Source of the DNA: Thauera terpenica 58Eu
GTDB taxonomy: Bacteria; Pseudomonadota; Gammaproteobacteria; Burkholderiales; Rhodocyclaceae
Length of the DNA: 64,000 nt
Assembly (NCBI RefSeq): GCF_000443165.1
Contig: NZ_ATJV01000046.1
Span: 1 to 64,000 of the forward strand
Direction of reading: 5' to 3'
Positions 23,689 through 32,325 of the stretch are shown here, one piece after another. The translations under genes and the position numbers were made by a program. A model generated the notes under the pieces. The model saw only the letters and a program-made list of their open reading frames with translations, had not been told where the DNA came from and did not search any database. The stretch's first letter is position 1, and each line of letters opens with the position of its first letter.

Positions 23689-24264
23689 ATGCCATCAGCC
23701 CGCCCGTATTGCCGGACAGCCTGCGGTTGCCTGGCGCTGACCGCCTCCCTGGTGGCCGGCTGCGCGACGACCGCGCCGTCCTCCCCACCAGCCGCTTCAT
23801 CCCGGGCAGTCGAACCTGCAATCTCACCACCGCAATACATCCCAGTGGTCCGCTACGGCCGCTACACCCTGGTCGAACTCAGGCCGACCGAGGCCCAGCG
23901 GGATTTGCTGCTGCAGGTGATCGACGTGACCCTGCCCGTCACCCTGCACGCGACGGTGGGCGACGCGCTGCGTCATGTACTACGGCGCTCCGGCTACCGG
24001 CTCTGCAGCGGCCCCGAAACTGGTGCACTGGATGCCCTCCCGCTGCCGGCGGCGCACTACCGGCTCGGGCCGATGGTGTTGCGCGATGCCCTGCTGACCC
24101 TCACCGGTCCGGCCTGGAACCTGCACGCCGACGAGGGTGCGCGCGTGGTGTGTGTCACGCCGGCCGGAATGCCTGCCGAGCCGGTCATGCCACTGCCTAC
24201 TCCCGTCGGAGATGCCGACGCCCCGTCCGAGACATTCCCGCTTGCCGAGGAGGCGCAGCCATGA
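23689..24264 (+). CDS. pilL: PilL-like lipoprotein of the ICE (PFGI-1 class)
   Basis: This 191-residue protein has a lipoprotein signal (ALTASLVAGC, lipobox cysteine at about residue 25) and the conserved PilL core: YIPVVRYGRYTLVELRPTEAQRDLLLQVIDVTLP, then TVGDALRHVLRRSGYRLC and a C-terminal part with LRDALLTLTGPAWNLHADEGARVVCV. In relatives PilL is the first protein of a type IV pilus system used for recipient contact. Here no other pilus gene follows, and the conjugation genes start directly. It overlaps the next gene as ATGA. Confidence 0.85.
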   Translation: MPSARPYCRTACGCLALTASLVAGCATTAPSSPPAASSRAVEPAISPPQYIPVVRYGRYTLVELRPTEAQRDLLLQVIDVTLPVTLHATVGDALRHVLRRSGYRLCSGPETGALDALPLPAAHYRLGPMVLRDALLTLTGPAWNLHADEGARVVCVTPAGMPAEPVMPLPTPVGDADAPSETFPLAEEAQP

Positions 24265-24911
24265 CGACGACGCCGTACACCGAACGGTGGCGTCGCACCA
24301 CCCTGCTGCACGTGGCCGCGGCCACCTGGCTGCTGCTGATCAGCGCCGCAGTCGTGATCGACCACGTCGTCCTGTCGAAACTGGCCGAAGAGGCCGAAGA
24401 CCGCGTGCCTGGCATGCAGGTCGCCGTATTGGAAGCGCAACTGGTCGAACTCGCCCGGGAGCTCGAGCAGCACCGGCAAGGGCCGGCTGCACTGCCCTTG
24501 GTACGCTACGAATCCGAGCGCCTGGCCCTGGATCAACGGCTAGCAGCGCTCGAACAGGCACTCGGCGATCGGCCAACCACCGATCTGCAGTCCTTGCAGA
24601 CTCGCATCGAACGGCTGGAAGTACGCCTTGCCACCGTCCGCTCGGTGCCGATGGCCGCTTCCCGTCCCCCCGTACTCGCGCCCGCAAAGCCCCAGCCCGT
24701 TGAGCCCGCGTTCCGGGTGATCGGCATCGAGCTGCGTGCGGGCGAACGCTTCCTGTCGATCCTGCCTATTGATGCGGCTGCGCTCGCATCGGCCCGTCTG
24801 CTGCGAGCTGGTGAAACCGAGGCCGGCTGGCGGCTCGAAGTGATCGAGGACGGCGTCGCCGTCTTCCGACACGGCGACGAGGTCCGCCGCCTGACAGTAC
24901 CCGAGCGATAG
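24261..24911 (+). CDS. ICE inner-membrane protein with periplasmic coiled coil (216 aa)
   Basis: One N-terminal membrane segment (about residues 16-38, LLHVAAATWLLLISAAVVIDHVVL) is followed by a coiled-coil stretch (VAVLEAQLVELARELEQH...LQTRIERLEVRLATV, about 50-125) and a C-terminal beta domain (RVIGIELRAGERFLSILPI...RRLTVPER). Proteins of this layout lie between PilL and TIGR03759 in related ICEs. The start overlaps the pilL stop, so it is in the same operon. Role unknown; a structural part of the mating apparatus is likely. Confidence 0.72.
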   Translation: MTTTPYTERWRRTTLLHVAAATWLLLISAAVVIDHVVLSKLAEEAEDRVPGMQVAVLEAQLVELARELEQHRQGPAALPLVRYESERLALDQRLAALEQALGDRPTTDLQSLQTRIERLEVRLATVRSVPMAASRPPVLAPAKPQPVEPAFRVIGIELRAGERFLSILPIDAAALASARLLRAGETEAGWRLEVIEDGVAVFRHGDEVRRLTVPER

Positions 24912-24920
24912 GAGGGGCAA

Positions 24921-25646
24921 GTGAAGCAGTACAGGACCGTCACCCTCTTGACCGTCGCGCTTCTTACCGGCTCGACACCGGTCGCGGTTGCCCAGCACGC
25001 CGCCACGTCGGCCACCGTCCCCGGCCGCGAGCGGCTGGTGGCGATCGTCCGTAGCGACGAGCTGATGGCCCGCGACTGGGGGCTGGGTGCCGAAGACTGG
25101 GCGCGCTACCGGGAGCTGATGCAGGGACCGCTCGGCGTCTATTCCCCCACCCTCGATCCGCTCACGGCCCTGGGCATCGAGGCCCGCAGCGAGGAGGAGC
25201 GCAGGCGCTACGCGGAGTTGCAGGTGCAGGCCGAGGCACGGCGCGTCGGCAAGACGCTGGCCTACCAGCGGGCCTACGACGCGGCGTGGCAGCGCCTGTT
25301 TCCCGGCCAGCCGCGCGTGAGCCTGCCCGGCGCCACGGCGCGGGGTGCCAGCAACACCGGCTCCGGGCGCCTGGCGGTCTTCGTCAAGGGCGACTGCGTA
25401 CCGTGCGCGCAGCGCGTACAGCAATTGCAGGCGGCCGGCACGGCCTTCGACCTCTACATGGTCGGCAGCCTTCAGGACGACGCGCGCATCCGGCAGTGGG
25501 CCACCCAGGCGGGCATCGATCCGGCCAGGGTGCGCACCCGCACCATCACGCTCAACCACGATGCGGGGCGCTGGCTGTCGCTCGGCCTGCCCGGCGATCT
25601 GCCGGCCGTGGTGCGCGAGGTGAACGGCCAATGGCAGCGGCAATAG
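24921..25646 (+). CDS. TIGR03759-type ICE protein (PFL_4693-like)
   Basis: This 241-residue protein has a cleavable signal peptide (VALLTGSTPVAVAQH, about residues 10-25). The family segment SDELMARDWGLGAEDWARYRELMQGPLGVYSPTLDPLTALGIEAR is clear at about 45-90. A C-terminal thioredoxin-like region (LAVFVKGDCVPCAQRVQQL) carries a CVPC pair at about 155-158. The GGAGGGGCAAGTG before the ATG gives a clear start. It is periplasmic and of unknown function, and may assist disulfide chemistry in the mating apparatus. It overlaps the next gene by 16 bases. Confidence 0.87.
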   Translation: MKQYRTVTLLTVALLTGSTPVAVAQHAATSATVPGRERLVAIVRSDELMARDWGLGAEDWARYRELMQGPLGVYSPTLDPLTALGIEARSEEERRRYAELQVQAEARRVGKTLAYQRAYDAAWQRLFPGQPRVSLPGATARGASNTGSGRLAVFVKGDCVPCAQRVQQLQAAGTAFDLYMVGSLQDDARIRQWATQAGIDPARVRTRTITLNHDAGRWLSLGLPGDLPAVVREVNGQWQRQ

Positions 25647-26251
25647 GTACTCCGGGCCGGGAGCGTCGGCCATCCCGCGTCGCCATTCGCTGCGCCAGCG
25701 CCGCGCTGCTGCTCGCCACCGGTGGCTGGGCCTTGGCCGCCCTGGCGCGGGAAGTGCCGCCGCCGGCCTATCGACTGGCGGCGCATCGTGCAGACGTGCC
25801 GGCGGCGGTGCTGTACGCGGTGGCCTTGCAGGAGAGCTGCGCCATGCTGCGCGGGCGCCTGATCCCCTGGCCGTGGACGCTCAACGTCGCCGGCACGCCG
25901 CAGCGCTACGCCACCCGCGCCGAGGCCTGCGCGGGGCTGCACCGTGCGCTCGCCCGCACGCCGGCCAATCGCATCGACGCCGGCCTCGGCCAGGTCAATC
26001 TCGGCTACCACACGCATCGCTACACGCAGCCCTGCGAGCTGCTGGACCCGTACCGCAACCTCGCCATCGCTGCGGAAATCCTGCGCGAGCAGCACACGCC
26101 CGGCGAAGACTGGCTACTTGCCATCGGCCGCTACCACCGGCCCGCCGGCGGGGCACCCGCGGCGCGCTACCGGCGCAGTGTGCATCGGCACCTGACCCGC
26201 GTGCTCGACCCCGGCGTTCCCGTTCCAACCCTCCAGGCCACCACACCATGA
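25631..26251 (+). CDS. Lytic transglycosylase (SLT domain) of the conjugation system
   Basis: This 206-residue protein has an N-terminal membrane or signal segment (about 20-38) and an SLT fold: YAVALQESCAM with the catalytic Glu68, then RIDAGLGQVNLGYH (the 'GLMQI' region) and LLDPYRNLAIAAEILREQ. Such enzymes open the cell wall for assembly of the transfer apparatus. The ATG at 25631 overlaps the end of the TIGR03759 gene and lies near its stop; the upstream in-frame region is that gene's shadow. Confidence 0.88.
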   Translation: MAAAIGTPGRERRPSRVAIRCASAALLLATGGWALAALAREVPPPAYRLAAHRADVPAAVLYAVALQESCAMLRGRLIPWPWTLNVAGTPQRYATRAEACAGLHRALARTPANRIDAGLGQVNLGYHTHRYTQPCELLDPYRNLAIAAEILREQHTPGEDWLLAIGRYHRPAGGAPAARYRRSVHRHLTRVLDPGVPVPTLQATTP

Positions 26252-26781
26252 ACCACATCGTTCTCATCGCCGCCATCGGGCTGCTGCCCACGACTGCCGT
26301 CTTCGCCCAGACCGCCTCCGCGCCGCTGATCGTCGTCGAAGACCGCGGCGGCGCCTCCGCGCTGCCGTACTACCGGTCCCTGAATCCCCAGCCGGATCAG
26401 GCCACACCGCCGGCCCCGATGCCGGGCCCTCGCGCGGGCAACGCGGCCGACGCCGAAGCCGCCATGCTGCCGGTGCGCTCGACACAACTGTCGCCGGGCG
26501 AGGTGCAGCGCCGCGTCATCCGTGCGCCGGGCCTGACGGCGCTGTTCCTGATCGGCGACGACGAGCGTTCGCGTGCCTGGCTGCGGCAGCGGCAGGCGGC
26601 GCTGCGAGATCTGCAGGCCGTGGGCCTGGTGGTCAGCGTGGAGTCGATGGCCGCGCTGACGGCGCTGCGCAGGCTGGCTCCCGGCCTGACCCTGTCGCCG
26701 GCCTCCGGCGACGACCTGGCCGAGCGCCTGGGCCTGCGCCACTACCCGGTGCTCATCACGTCCACCGGCGTCGAGCAGTAG
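26248..26781 (+). CDS. TIGR03765-type ICE protein (PFL_4695-like)
   Basis: This 177-residue protein has a signal peptide (HIVLIAAIGLLPTTAVFAQT), then PLIVVEDRGGASALPYYRSLNPQ and a C-terminal thioredoxin-like fold without cysteines (GLTALFLIGDDERSRAWLRQRQAALRDLQAVGLVV...LRHYPVLITSTGVEQ). It belongs to the TIGR03765 family, which precedes TraD in these ICEs. It is a periplasmic protein of unknown role. The start overlaps the previous stop as ATGA. Confidence 0.87.
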   Translation: MNHIVLIAAIGLLPTTAVFAQTASAPLIVVEDRGGASALPYYRSLNPQPDQATPPAPMPGPRAGNAADAEAAMLPVRSTQLSPGEVQRRVIRAPGLTALFLIGDDERSRAWLRQRQAALRDLQAVGLVVSVESMAALTALRRLAPGLTLSPASGDDLAERLGLRHYPVLITSTGVEQ

Positions 26782-26789
26782 GTGCGCAA

Positions 26790-28946
26790 ATGGCCCAACC
26801 GCATGCGGTCGAGGTTCTGCTGCGGCCAGCGGTGGAGCTTCATACCGTGGCGGTTTGCACCGGCGCCGCGATTCTCTGCCTGGTGGCACCGTGGTCGCTT
26901 GCGCTGAACCCGCTGCTCGGCCTGGGCTCGGCGCTGGCCTTCCTGACCTTCGGCGCAATTCGCCTGCGCGATGCCTGGGCGATCCTGCGCTATCGCCGCA
27001 ACATCCGCCGCCTGCCGCGCTACGTGATGACCAGCCGCGACGTGCCGGTGAGTCAGCAACGGCTGTTCGTCGGCCGGGGCTTTCGCTGGGAGCAGCGGCA
27101 CACGCACCGGCTGATGCAGACCTACCGGCCGGAGTTCCGCCGCTACGTCGAGCCAACGGCGATCTACCGGGCCGCCCGGCGGCTGGAAGAGCGGCTTGAA
27201 TTCGCGCCGTTTCCCGTCTCGACGCTGGCGCGCGCACTGGCCTGGGACAGCCCGCTCAACCCGGCGCGGCCGCTGCCGCCGGTCGGCGGAATGCCGCGCC
27301 TGCATGGCATCGAGCCGCACGAGGTCGACGTCACCCTGCCCCTGGGCGAGCGCGTCGGCCACAGCCTGGTGCTGGGCACCACGCGCGTGGGCAAGACGCG
27401 GCTGGCCGAGTTGTTCATCACTCAGGACATCCGCCGCAAGGTCCGCGGCGAGCACGAGGTGGTGATCGTCTTCGACCCCAAGGGCGATGCGGACCTGTTG
27501 AAGCGCATGTACGTCGAGGCCAAGCGCGCCGGGCGCGAAGGCGAGTTCTACGTGTTTCATCTGGGCTGGCCCGACATCTCGGCGCGCTACAACGCCGTCG
27601 GCCGGTTCGGGCGGATCTCCGAGGTGGCCACGCGCATCGCCGGACAGCTCTCGGGCGAAGGCAACAGCGCCGCGTTCCGCGAATTCGCCTGGCGCTTCGT
27701 CAACATCATCGCGCGTGCCTTGGTGGAGCTGGGGCAGCGGCCGGACTATCTGCTGATCCAGCGCCACGTCATCAACATCGACGCGCTGTTCATCGAGTAC
27801 GCCCAGCACTACTTCGCCAAGAACGAGCCGAAGGCCTGGGAGGTCATCGTCCAGCTCGAAGCGAAGCTGAACGACAAGAACATCCCGCGCAACATGATCG
27901 GGCGCGAGAAGCGCGTGGTGGCCCTCGAACAGTACCTGTCCCAGGTGCGCATCTATGACCCGGTGCTCGACGGCCTGCGCAGCGCCGTGCGCTACGACCG
28001 GACGTACTTCGACAAGATCGTCGCTTCGCTGCTGCCGCTGCTGGAGAAGCTCACCACCGGCAAGATCGCGCAACTGCTCGCACCGAATTATTCCGACCTG
28101 TCCGACCCGCGGCCGATCTTCGACTGGATGCAGGTCATCCGCAAACGCGCGGTGGTCTACGTGGGGCTGGATGCGCTGTCCGACGCCGAAGTCGCGGCGG
28201 CGGTGGGCAACTCGATGTTCAGCGATCTGGTCTCGGTGGCCGGCCACATCTACAAGTTCGGCATCGACGACGGGCTGCCCGGCGCCGCGGCGGGCGCCAA
28301 GATTCCGATCAACGTCCACGCCGACGAATTCAATGAACTCATGGGCGACGAGTTCATTCCGATGGTCAACAAGGGCGGCGGTGCCGGCGTGCTGGTGACG
28401 GCCTACACGCAGACCCTGAGCGACATCGAGGCGCGCATCGGCAACCGCGCCAAGGCCGGCCAAGTGGTCGGCAACTTCAACAATCTGTTCATGCTGCGCG
28501 TGCGCGAGACCGCCACCGCCGAGCTGCTGACGCGACAACTACCCAAGGTCGAGGTGTATGCCACGGCACTGATGAGCGGCGCCACCGACAGCTCCGACCC
28601 GCATGGAAATACCGCGTTCACGTCCAACACCCAGGACCGCATCAGCAGCAACAGCGTGCCGTTGATCGAGCCGGCGCATGTGGTGGCGCTGCCCAAGGGG
28701 CAGTGCTTCGCGCTGATCGAGGGCGGCAACCTCTGGAAAGTCCGCATGCCGCTGCCGGCACCCGACCCCGACGAAGCCATGCCGAAGGATCTGCAGGAGC
28801 TGGCCGGCTACATGCGACAGCACTACGTCGAGGCAGGAGACTGGTGGGAGAACCAAGGCATCCCCGGCCTGCAGGACAAGGCGCTGCCCGACGACCTGCT
28901 GGACGACTTCAAGCAGATGGCCGCCGCTGAAGAGGCCGATGCATGA
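26790..28946 (+). CDS. traD: TraD-type coupling protein (type IV secretion ATPase)
   Basis: This 718-residue coupling protein has N-terminal membrane segments (about 25-65), Walker A GTTRVGKT (about 196-203), Walker B VVIVFDPKGD (about 223-232) and the conserved NVHADEFNELMGDEF block (about 505-520). It links the relaxase-bound DNA to the secretion channel and powers transfer. It is the TIGR03743-type TraD of ICEs, larger than VirD4 in its N-terminal part. Eight bases separate it from the previous gene and it overlaps the next by four. Confidence 0.93.
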   Translation: MAQPHAVEVLLRPAVELHTVAVCTGAAILCLVAPWSLALNPLLGLGSALAFLTFGAIRLRDAWAILRYRRNIRRLPRYVMTSRDVPVSQQRLFVGRGFRWEQRHTHRLMQTYRPEFRRYVEPTAIYRAARRLEERLEFAPFPVSTLARALAWDSPLNPARPLPPVGGMPRLHGIEPHEVDVTLPLGERVGHSLVLGTTRVGKTRLAELFITQDIRRKVRGEHEVVIVFDPKGDADLLKRMYVEAKRAGREGEFYVFHLGWPDISARYNAVGRFGRISEVATRIAGQLSGEGNSAAFREFAWRFVNIIARALVELGQRPDYLLIQRHVINIDALFIEYAQHYFAKNEPKAWEVIVQLEAKLNDKNIPRNMIGREKRVVALEQYLSQVRIYDPVLDGLRSAVRYDRTYFDKIVASLLPLLEKLTTGKIAQLLAPNYSDLSDPRPIFDWMQVIRKRAVVYVGLDALSDAEVAAAVGNSMFSDLVSVAGHIYKFGIDDGLPGAAAGAKIPINVHADEFNELMGDEFIPMVNKGGGAGVLVTAYTQTLSDIEARIGNRAKAGQVVGNFNNLFMLRVRETATAELLTRQLPKVEVYATALMSGATDSSDPHGNTAFTSNTQDRISSNSVPLIEPAHVVALPKGQCFALIEGGNLWKVRMPLPAPDPDEAMPKDLQELAGYMRQHYVEAGDWWENQGIPGLQDKALPDDLLDDFKQMAAAEEADA

Positions 28947-29692
28947 GCGATCCGGCCGTCGCGGCCCAGCGCCAGCAACAACGACAGCAGGGACTGATCG
29001 CCGGCCTGGTCACGCTGCCGTTCCGCTTCTTCGGCGTGCTGTGCGGCGCGCTACTGCTGTGCATCCTGATCGAATGCGTCGGCATGCACTTCTTCTGGCC
29101 CGATCAGGGCTGGCGCCACGCGCAGGGCATGCTGAACTACGAGCTGGATCAGCTCTCCACGCATTTCACGCGCAGCGCGCTGGTGCAGGAGCCGGGGCGC
29201 ACGGCGCACCGGATGGTGGAACACGGCTACGACTGGCTGTTCGTGAAAAGCGGTCTGCTGGACTGGATACGCGACGCCTCGGCGCAGGCCAGCGCCGGCA
29301 GCCATCGCCCGATCAAGGATTTCCGCTACTACATCGGCTTGGTCTACGTGAACGCGGAAAGCTACCTGATCGCGGCGGCCTACACGACGCTGGTCTTCCT
29401 CGTGCGGCTGCTGGTGCTGTGTCTGACGCTGCCGTTGTTCCTGATGACCGCCTTCGTCGGACTGGTGGATGGCCTGGTGCGCCGGGACATCCGCCGCTTC
29501 GGCGCGGGGCGCGAATCGGGGTTCATCTATCACCGCGCCAGGGCCAGCCTGATCCCGCTGGCCGTGCTGCCGTGGGTGACTTATCTGGCACTGCCGGTCA
29601 GCGTGAACCCGCTGCTGATCCTGCTGCCCAGCGCCGCATTGCTCGGCGTGGCGGTGTGCATTGCGGCGGCGACGTTCAAGAAGTACCTGTAG
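28943..29692 (+). CDS. TIGR03747-type ICE membrane protein
   Basis: This 249-residue protein has membrane segments at about 28-48 (FRFFGVLCGALLLCILIECV), 150-180 (FLVRLLVLCLTLPLFLMTAFVGLVDGLV) and 205-245. A conserved loop RRDIRRFGAGRESGFIYHRAR lies between. This matches TIGR03747, a component found immediately after TraD. It probably anchors or regulates the coupling protein. Its stop is one base from the stop of a convergent gene of foreign look. Confidence 0.85.
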   Translation: MSDPAVAAQRQQQRQQGLIAGLVTLPFRFFGVLCGALLLCILIECVGMHFFWPDQGWRHAQGMLNYELDQLSTHFTRSALVQEPGRTAHRMVEHGYDWLFVKSGLLDWIRDASAQASAGSHRPIKDFRYYIGLVYVNAESYLIAAAYTTLVFLVRLLVLCLTLPLFLMTAFVGLVDGLVRRDIRRFGAGRESGFIYHRARASLIPLAVLPWVTYLALPVSVNPLLILLPSAALLGVAVCIAAATFKKYL

Positions 29693-29693
29693 A

Positions 29694-31079
29694 TCACTCC
29701 GGCTGCCAGGCGCAATCTGCCCAGTGCGCTTCGTAGCGTTTCACAAAGTCTTTCATCTCCCGGATGTTGACGGCAGGTTCGCGGCAGGCCCGGGCGCAGG
29801 TGGAAACGACATCCCGGTAGAACTCCGGGGCGACAGTCCTGATGCCGTCATAATTCATAAGCAAGTCCGGAATACGCTCCGTGATATTTGCTCCGCGAGG
29901 TGCCATCACAATGCTCGGGGGCTCTCCATACGTATTGATCAACACGTATCGCCAGCTTGGGTCTGCGGCTCCCTGGCGAGGGACAATCTCACAGGGACGT
30001 GCGTCTCCGCCTTTGGAAATGGCTTCGTAGACCTCCTTGATGGCCTGGGGTTTGTGGGCCACCAGGACATAAGGCCCGGCCCCTACATAGCTACCCATGC
30101 GTTCGTCGTATTCGATGCCGAGCAAGTCTTCCAGGTCAAAGCGTGCATGTCGGTCCAGGGGAGCCTTTCCTGAGGTGAACCATTGAAGTTCCCGCAGGGT
30201 GATCCCTGCACACTTGGCAACGTCTGCAGGCGAATTGGGCCAGCACGCCACGAGGTTCTTGGTGATTTCGGCTGCGTTGTCATAGTCACTGTCGGCCCAG
30301 AAATCATCATCCTCAACGATGTCCTCCGGTACCTTCTCACCTGTCAGCAGCCAAGTCCTGCCATGGAACCCGTCGAGCTTGAAATAACGTGGCTGATCGG
30401 GCGGTAGGGATGTCTCCCAGGATGACATCCATGGACCGGGTTCCCAGTCGAGCCCATCTGTCATTGTTGGCACCGGAACTTGCGCCGCTAAGGCCAGCCA
30501 CTGCTGGATTCTGTCCTCGATCTTGCGGCTGTTCACGCTTCTGTGACCATCTCTGACGCGAAAATCGTGGTCATTTTGAGCCTCCCGGCAAAGGGCCTGA
30601 ATGGACCCGGTAAGAGACCGGTCTTTTCCGTCATGCTTTCTCAGCAGCCACCGGCTGGCGTCCTGGGCTGAGCGCAGTGAAGCTGGAAGGGATTTCTCTT
30701 TGGCGCTGGCGACCTCGACCTGGACTCCGATTTTTGCCATATCCCGTGCGAGTTCAGGGCTGGATGTCGCGAGGTGGCGGTTGATCCTCAGAATGTCCGG
30801 TCGCCCACACAGGCCCTTGGCATTACGCCACGCATCCAGAAGAACATCCCGGAAGGCCTTGGGCTGATCGACCGGCGCAAATGTCATCCACCGAATGGGC
30901 AACCCGGCAACGGTCAATCCATAGAGTATGAGGGGGTTGAGCCCGTACCGCTCTGCATCCTTGACCTTGATCGGGTCCTGCACTGATACAACGCCATGCT
31001 CCGGATGGTGGAAAAGGAACTTGGCAATCGCAACGTAGAAATGATGTTCTCTTGGTGAAGTCATCGCCTGTCGATTCAT
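29694..31079 (-). CDS. Unrecognised cargo protein with an HTH-like segment, opposing the tra operon
   Basis: This 461-residue soluble protein has no family I recognise. An N-terminal part contains AFRDVLLDAWRNAKGLCGRPDILRINRHLA and VQVEVASAKEKSLPASLRSAQDASRWL (about 75-145). The middle contains a long acidic stretch (PEDIVEDDDFWADSDYD). A helix-turn-helix-like SPADVAKCAGITLRELQWFTSG lies at about 285-306, and the last 140 residues are mixed. It runs against the conjugation genes and splits them; its base composition is less GC-rich than theirs, which suggests recent gain. Starts are possible at TTG 31085, ATG 31079 and ATG 31064. A defence, anti-defence or regulatory role is possible but not shown. 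Confidence 0.6.
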   Translation of the reverse strand: MNRQAMTSPREHHFYVAIAKFLFHHPEHGVVSVQDPIKVKDAERYGLNPLILYGLTVAGLPIRWMTFAPVDQPKAFRDVLLDAWRNAKGLCGRPDILRINRHLATSSPELARDMAKIGVQVEVASAKEKSLPASLRSAQDASRWLLRKHDGKDRSLTGSIQALCREAQNDHDFRVRDGHRSVNSRKIEDRIQQWLALAAQVPVPTMTDGLDWEPGPWMSSWETSLPPDQPRYFKLDGFHGRTWLLTGEKVPEDIVEDDDFWADSDYDNAAEITKNLVACWPNSPADVAKCAGITLRELQWFTSGKAPLDRHARFDLEDLLGIEYDERMGSYVGAGPYVLVAHKPQAIKEVYEAISKGGDARPCEIVPRQGAADPSWRYVLINTYGEPPSIVMAPRGANITERIPDLLMNYDGIRTVAPEFYRDVVSTCARACREPAVNIREMKDFVKRYEAHWADCAWQPE

Positions 31080-31172
31080 TCTCAAGTTGACCTGCTTCTA
31101 CTACCCGTTCTGTAGCGCTCAACCTGCCGCATCCAGGGGAGGATAAAGGGTGCGACCGATGTGCTAGTCAGA

Positions 31173-31203
31173 CAGGTGAAGAATCTTCATTCATCATCAC
31201 CTG
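31173..31203. promoter_or_regulatory. Inverted repeat CAGGTGA/TCACCTG in a divergent promoter region
   Basis: CAGGTGA (31173-31179) and TCACCTG (31197-31203) are 17 bases apart. They lie between the opposing cargo gene and the RAQPRD gene, in the only place where a promoter for the second half of the tra genes can be. A binding site for the cargo gene's own regulator is possible. Confidence 0.4.
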
Positions 31204-31314
31204 GTACGCCAACCATTGAGGAAAATCCGGTGCACCGCCCGTTCCGATTCTCTGCGGCACACCCAAGCTTAACGCTGCAGCATCCCGCCATCCAGACGAA
31301 TGCGGAAGGGCGTG

Positions 31315-31686
31315 ATGACGACCAATGGCAAACCGACAACCGACTGCAGCCGCACACCGATTCTAGCCTTGGTACTGGCGGCTGCGCTGTCCACCACGCC
31401 ACCTGTGCTGGCCGGCGACTCCGCGTTGGAGAATGCACAACTGGTGGCTCTCGTCCGCCAGCTCGACCAGCTTGAGCGGACTGCCCGGCACGGCGCGAGC
31501 CTCACCCGAGATGAGCGCGCCCGCTATCAGTTCGACTACGCCCGCTTGGACCAAGACATCGAGCGCATCCGCGCCGGCCTGCAGGACTACCTCGTGCCCC
31601 AGCGCGCCCAGCCGCGCGATCCCGTCCCGCTGGTTGGCGATTACGTCCGCCGCGACCGCGCCGACGACGAGGAGCCGTCGCCATGA
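31315..31686 (+). CDS. RAQPRD family ICE protein
   Basis: This 123-residue protein has a signal peptide (LALVLAAALSTTPPVLAGD) and a helical mature part. It contains the family name motif itself, RAQPRD, near the C-terminus. It is a periplasmic protein of unknown function in the tra region. The ATG at 31315 is preceded at the right distance by GGAAGG, so it is preferred over the in-frame ATG at 31300. It overlaps the next gene by four bases and starts the run of tra genes up to 39.8 kb. Confidence 0.9.
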   Translation: MTTNGKPTTDCSRTPILALVLAAALSTTPPVLAGDSALENAQLVALVRQLDQLERTARHGASLTRDERARYQFDYARLDQDIERIRAGLQDYLVPQRAQPRDPVPLVGDYVRRDRADDEEPSP

Positions 31687-31922
31687 CGCCCTCTGCCGAT
31701 CAGGTCGCCGCCTTCCAGGCCAACGGCGGCTTTGCGCCTTCGGCCGTTGCTGCCGTGGTGCTGGGCTTCGTCTTCGCCGTGTTGCTGCTGTGGGGCGTGT
31801 GGGCCATGCGCACCGCCTACGTCGGCTGGGCCGAGCACCGCATCACTGAACGTCAGTTCCTCGCCGTCGTCGTGCGCTTCGTGGCGATGTACCTGGTGCT
31901 GACCTTCTTCCTCCTCTCCTGA
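31683..31922 (+). CDS. TIGR03758-type small membrane protein (DUF3262)
   Basis: This 79-residue protein has two membrane segments (about 18-40, APSAVAAVVLGFVFAVLLLWGVW, and 60-79), with RTAYVGWAEHRITERQF between them. It matches the small DUF3262/TIGR03758 family, possibly a pilin-like or channel part of the secretion system. The ATGA overlap with the RAQPRD gene couples their translation. Confidence 0.85.
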   Translation: MTPSADQVAAFQANGGFAPSAVAAVVLGFVFAVLLLWGVWAMRTAYVGWAEHRITERQFLAVVVRFVAMYLVLTFFLLS

Positions 31923-31944
31923 CCGTCACGAAAGGCCATACGCC

Positions 31945-32313
31945 ATGAACATGCCTCCGACACCCCATCGCATTCCGTCCCGCATCGCCGCTCCGCTGCT
32001 GCCGCTGGCGCTCGCGGGCCTGCCGCTGTCGGCCTTCGCGCAGGGCCTGCCGACCATGGAAGACCCATCGCGCGGCCAGGGTAGCGGCATCTTGCAGACC
32101 TTGCAGAACTACGGCTACGACATCGTGCTGCTGATCGCGCTGCTGGTGGTCGCCTCGATGTTCGTCGGTGTCTGCTATCACGCCTACACACGCTACTCGG
32201 AGATCCACACGGGCCGCGCCACCTGGGGCCAGTTCGGCCTGACGGTCGCCGTGGGCGCGATCCTGCTGGTGGTCGGCATCTGGCTGCTCACCAAGGCCAC
32301 CGGCGTGCTGTAA
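31945..32313 (+). CDS. TIGR03745-type membrane protein (DUF2976)
   Basis: This 122-residue protein has a signal segment (LLPLALAGLPLSAFAQ) and two hydrophobic helices (about 55-77 and 95-117) joined by a short polar loop (HAYTRYSEIHTGRATWGQ). This is the pattern of VirB2-like major pilin precursors, and TIGR03745 is thought to be one. CGAAAGGC precedes the ATG; the gene is in the tra operon. Confidence 0.85.
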   Translation: MNMPPTPHRIPSRIAAPLLPLALAGLPLSAFAQGLPTMEDPSRGQGSGILQTLQNYGYDIVLLIALLVVASMFVGVCYHAYTRYSEIHTGRATWGQFGLTVAVGAILLVVGIWLLTKATGVL

Positions 32314-32325
32314 GGGCGGCAAGCG

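Noticed and set aside
26742-28538. 598-codon minus-strand frame
   Set aside because: It is antisense to traD, with shadow composition.
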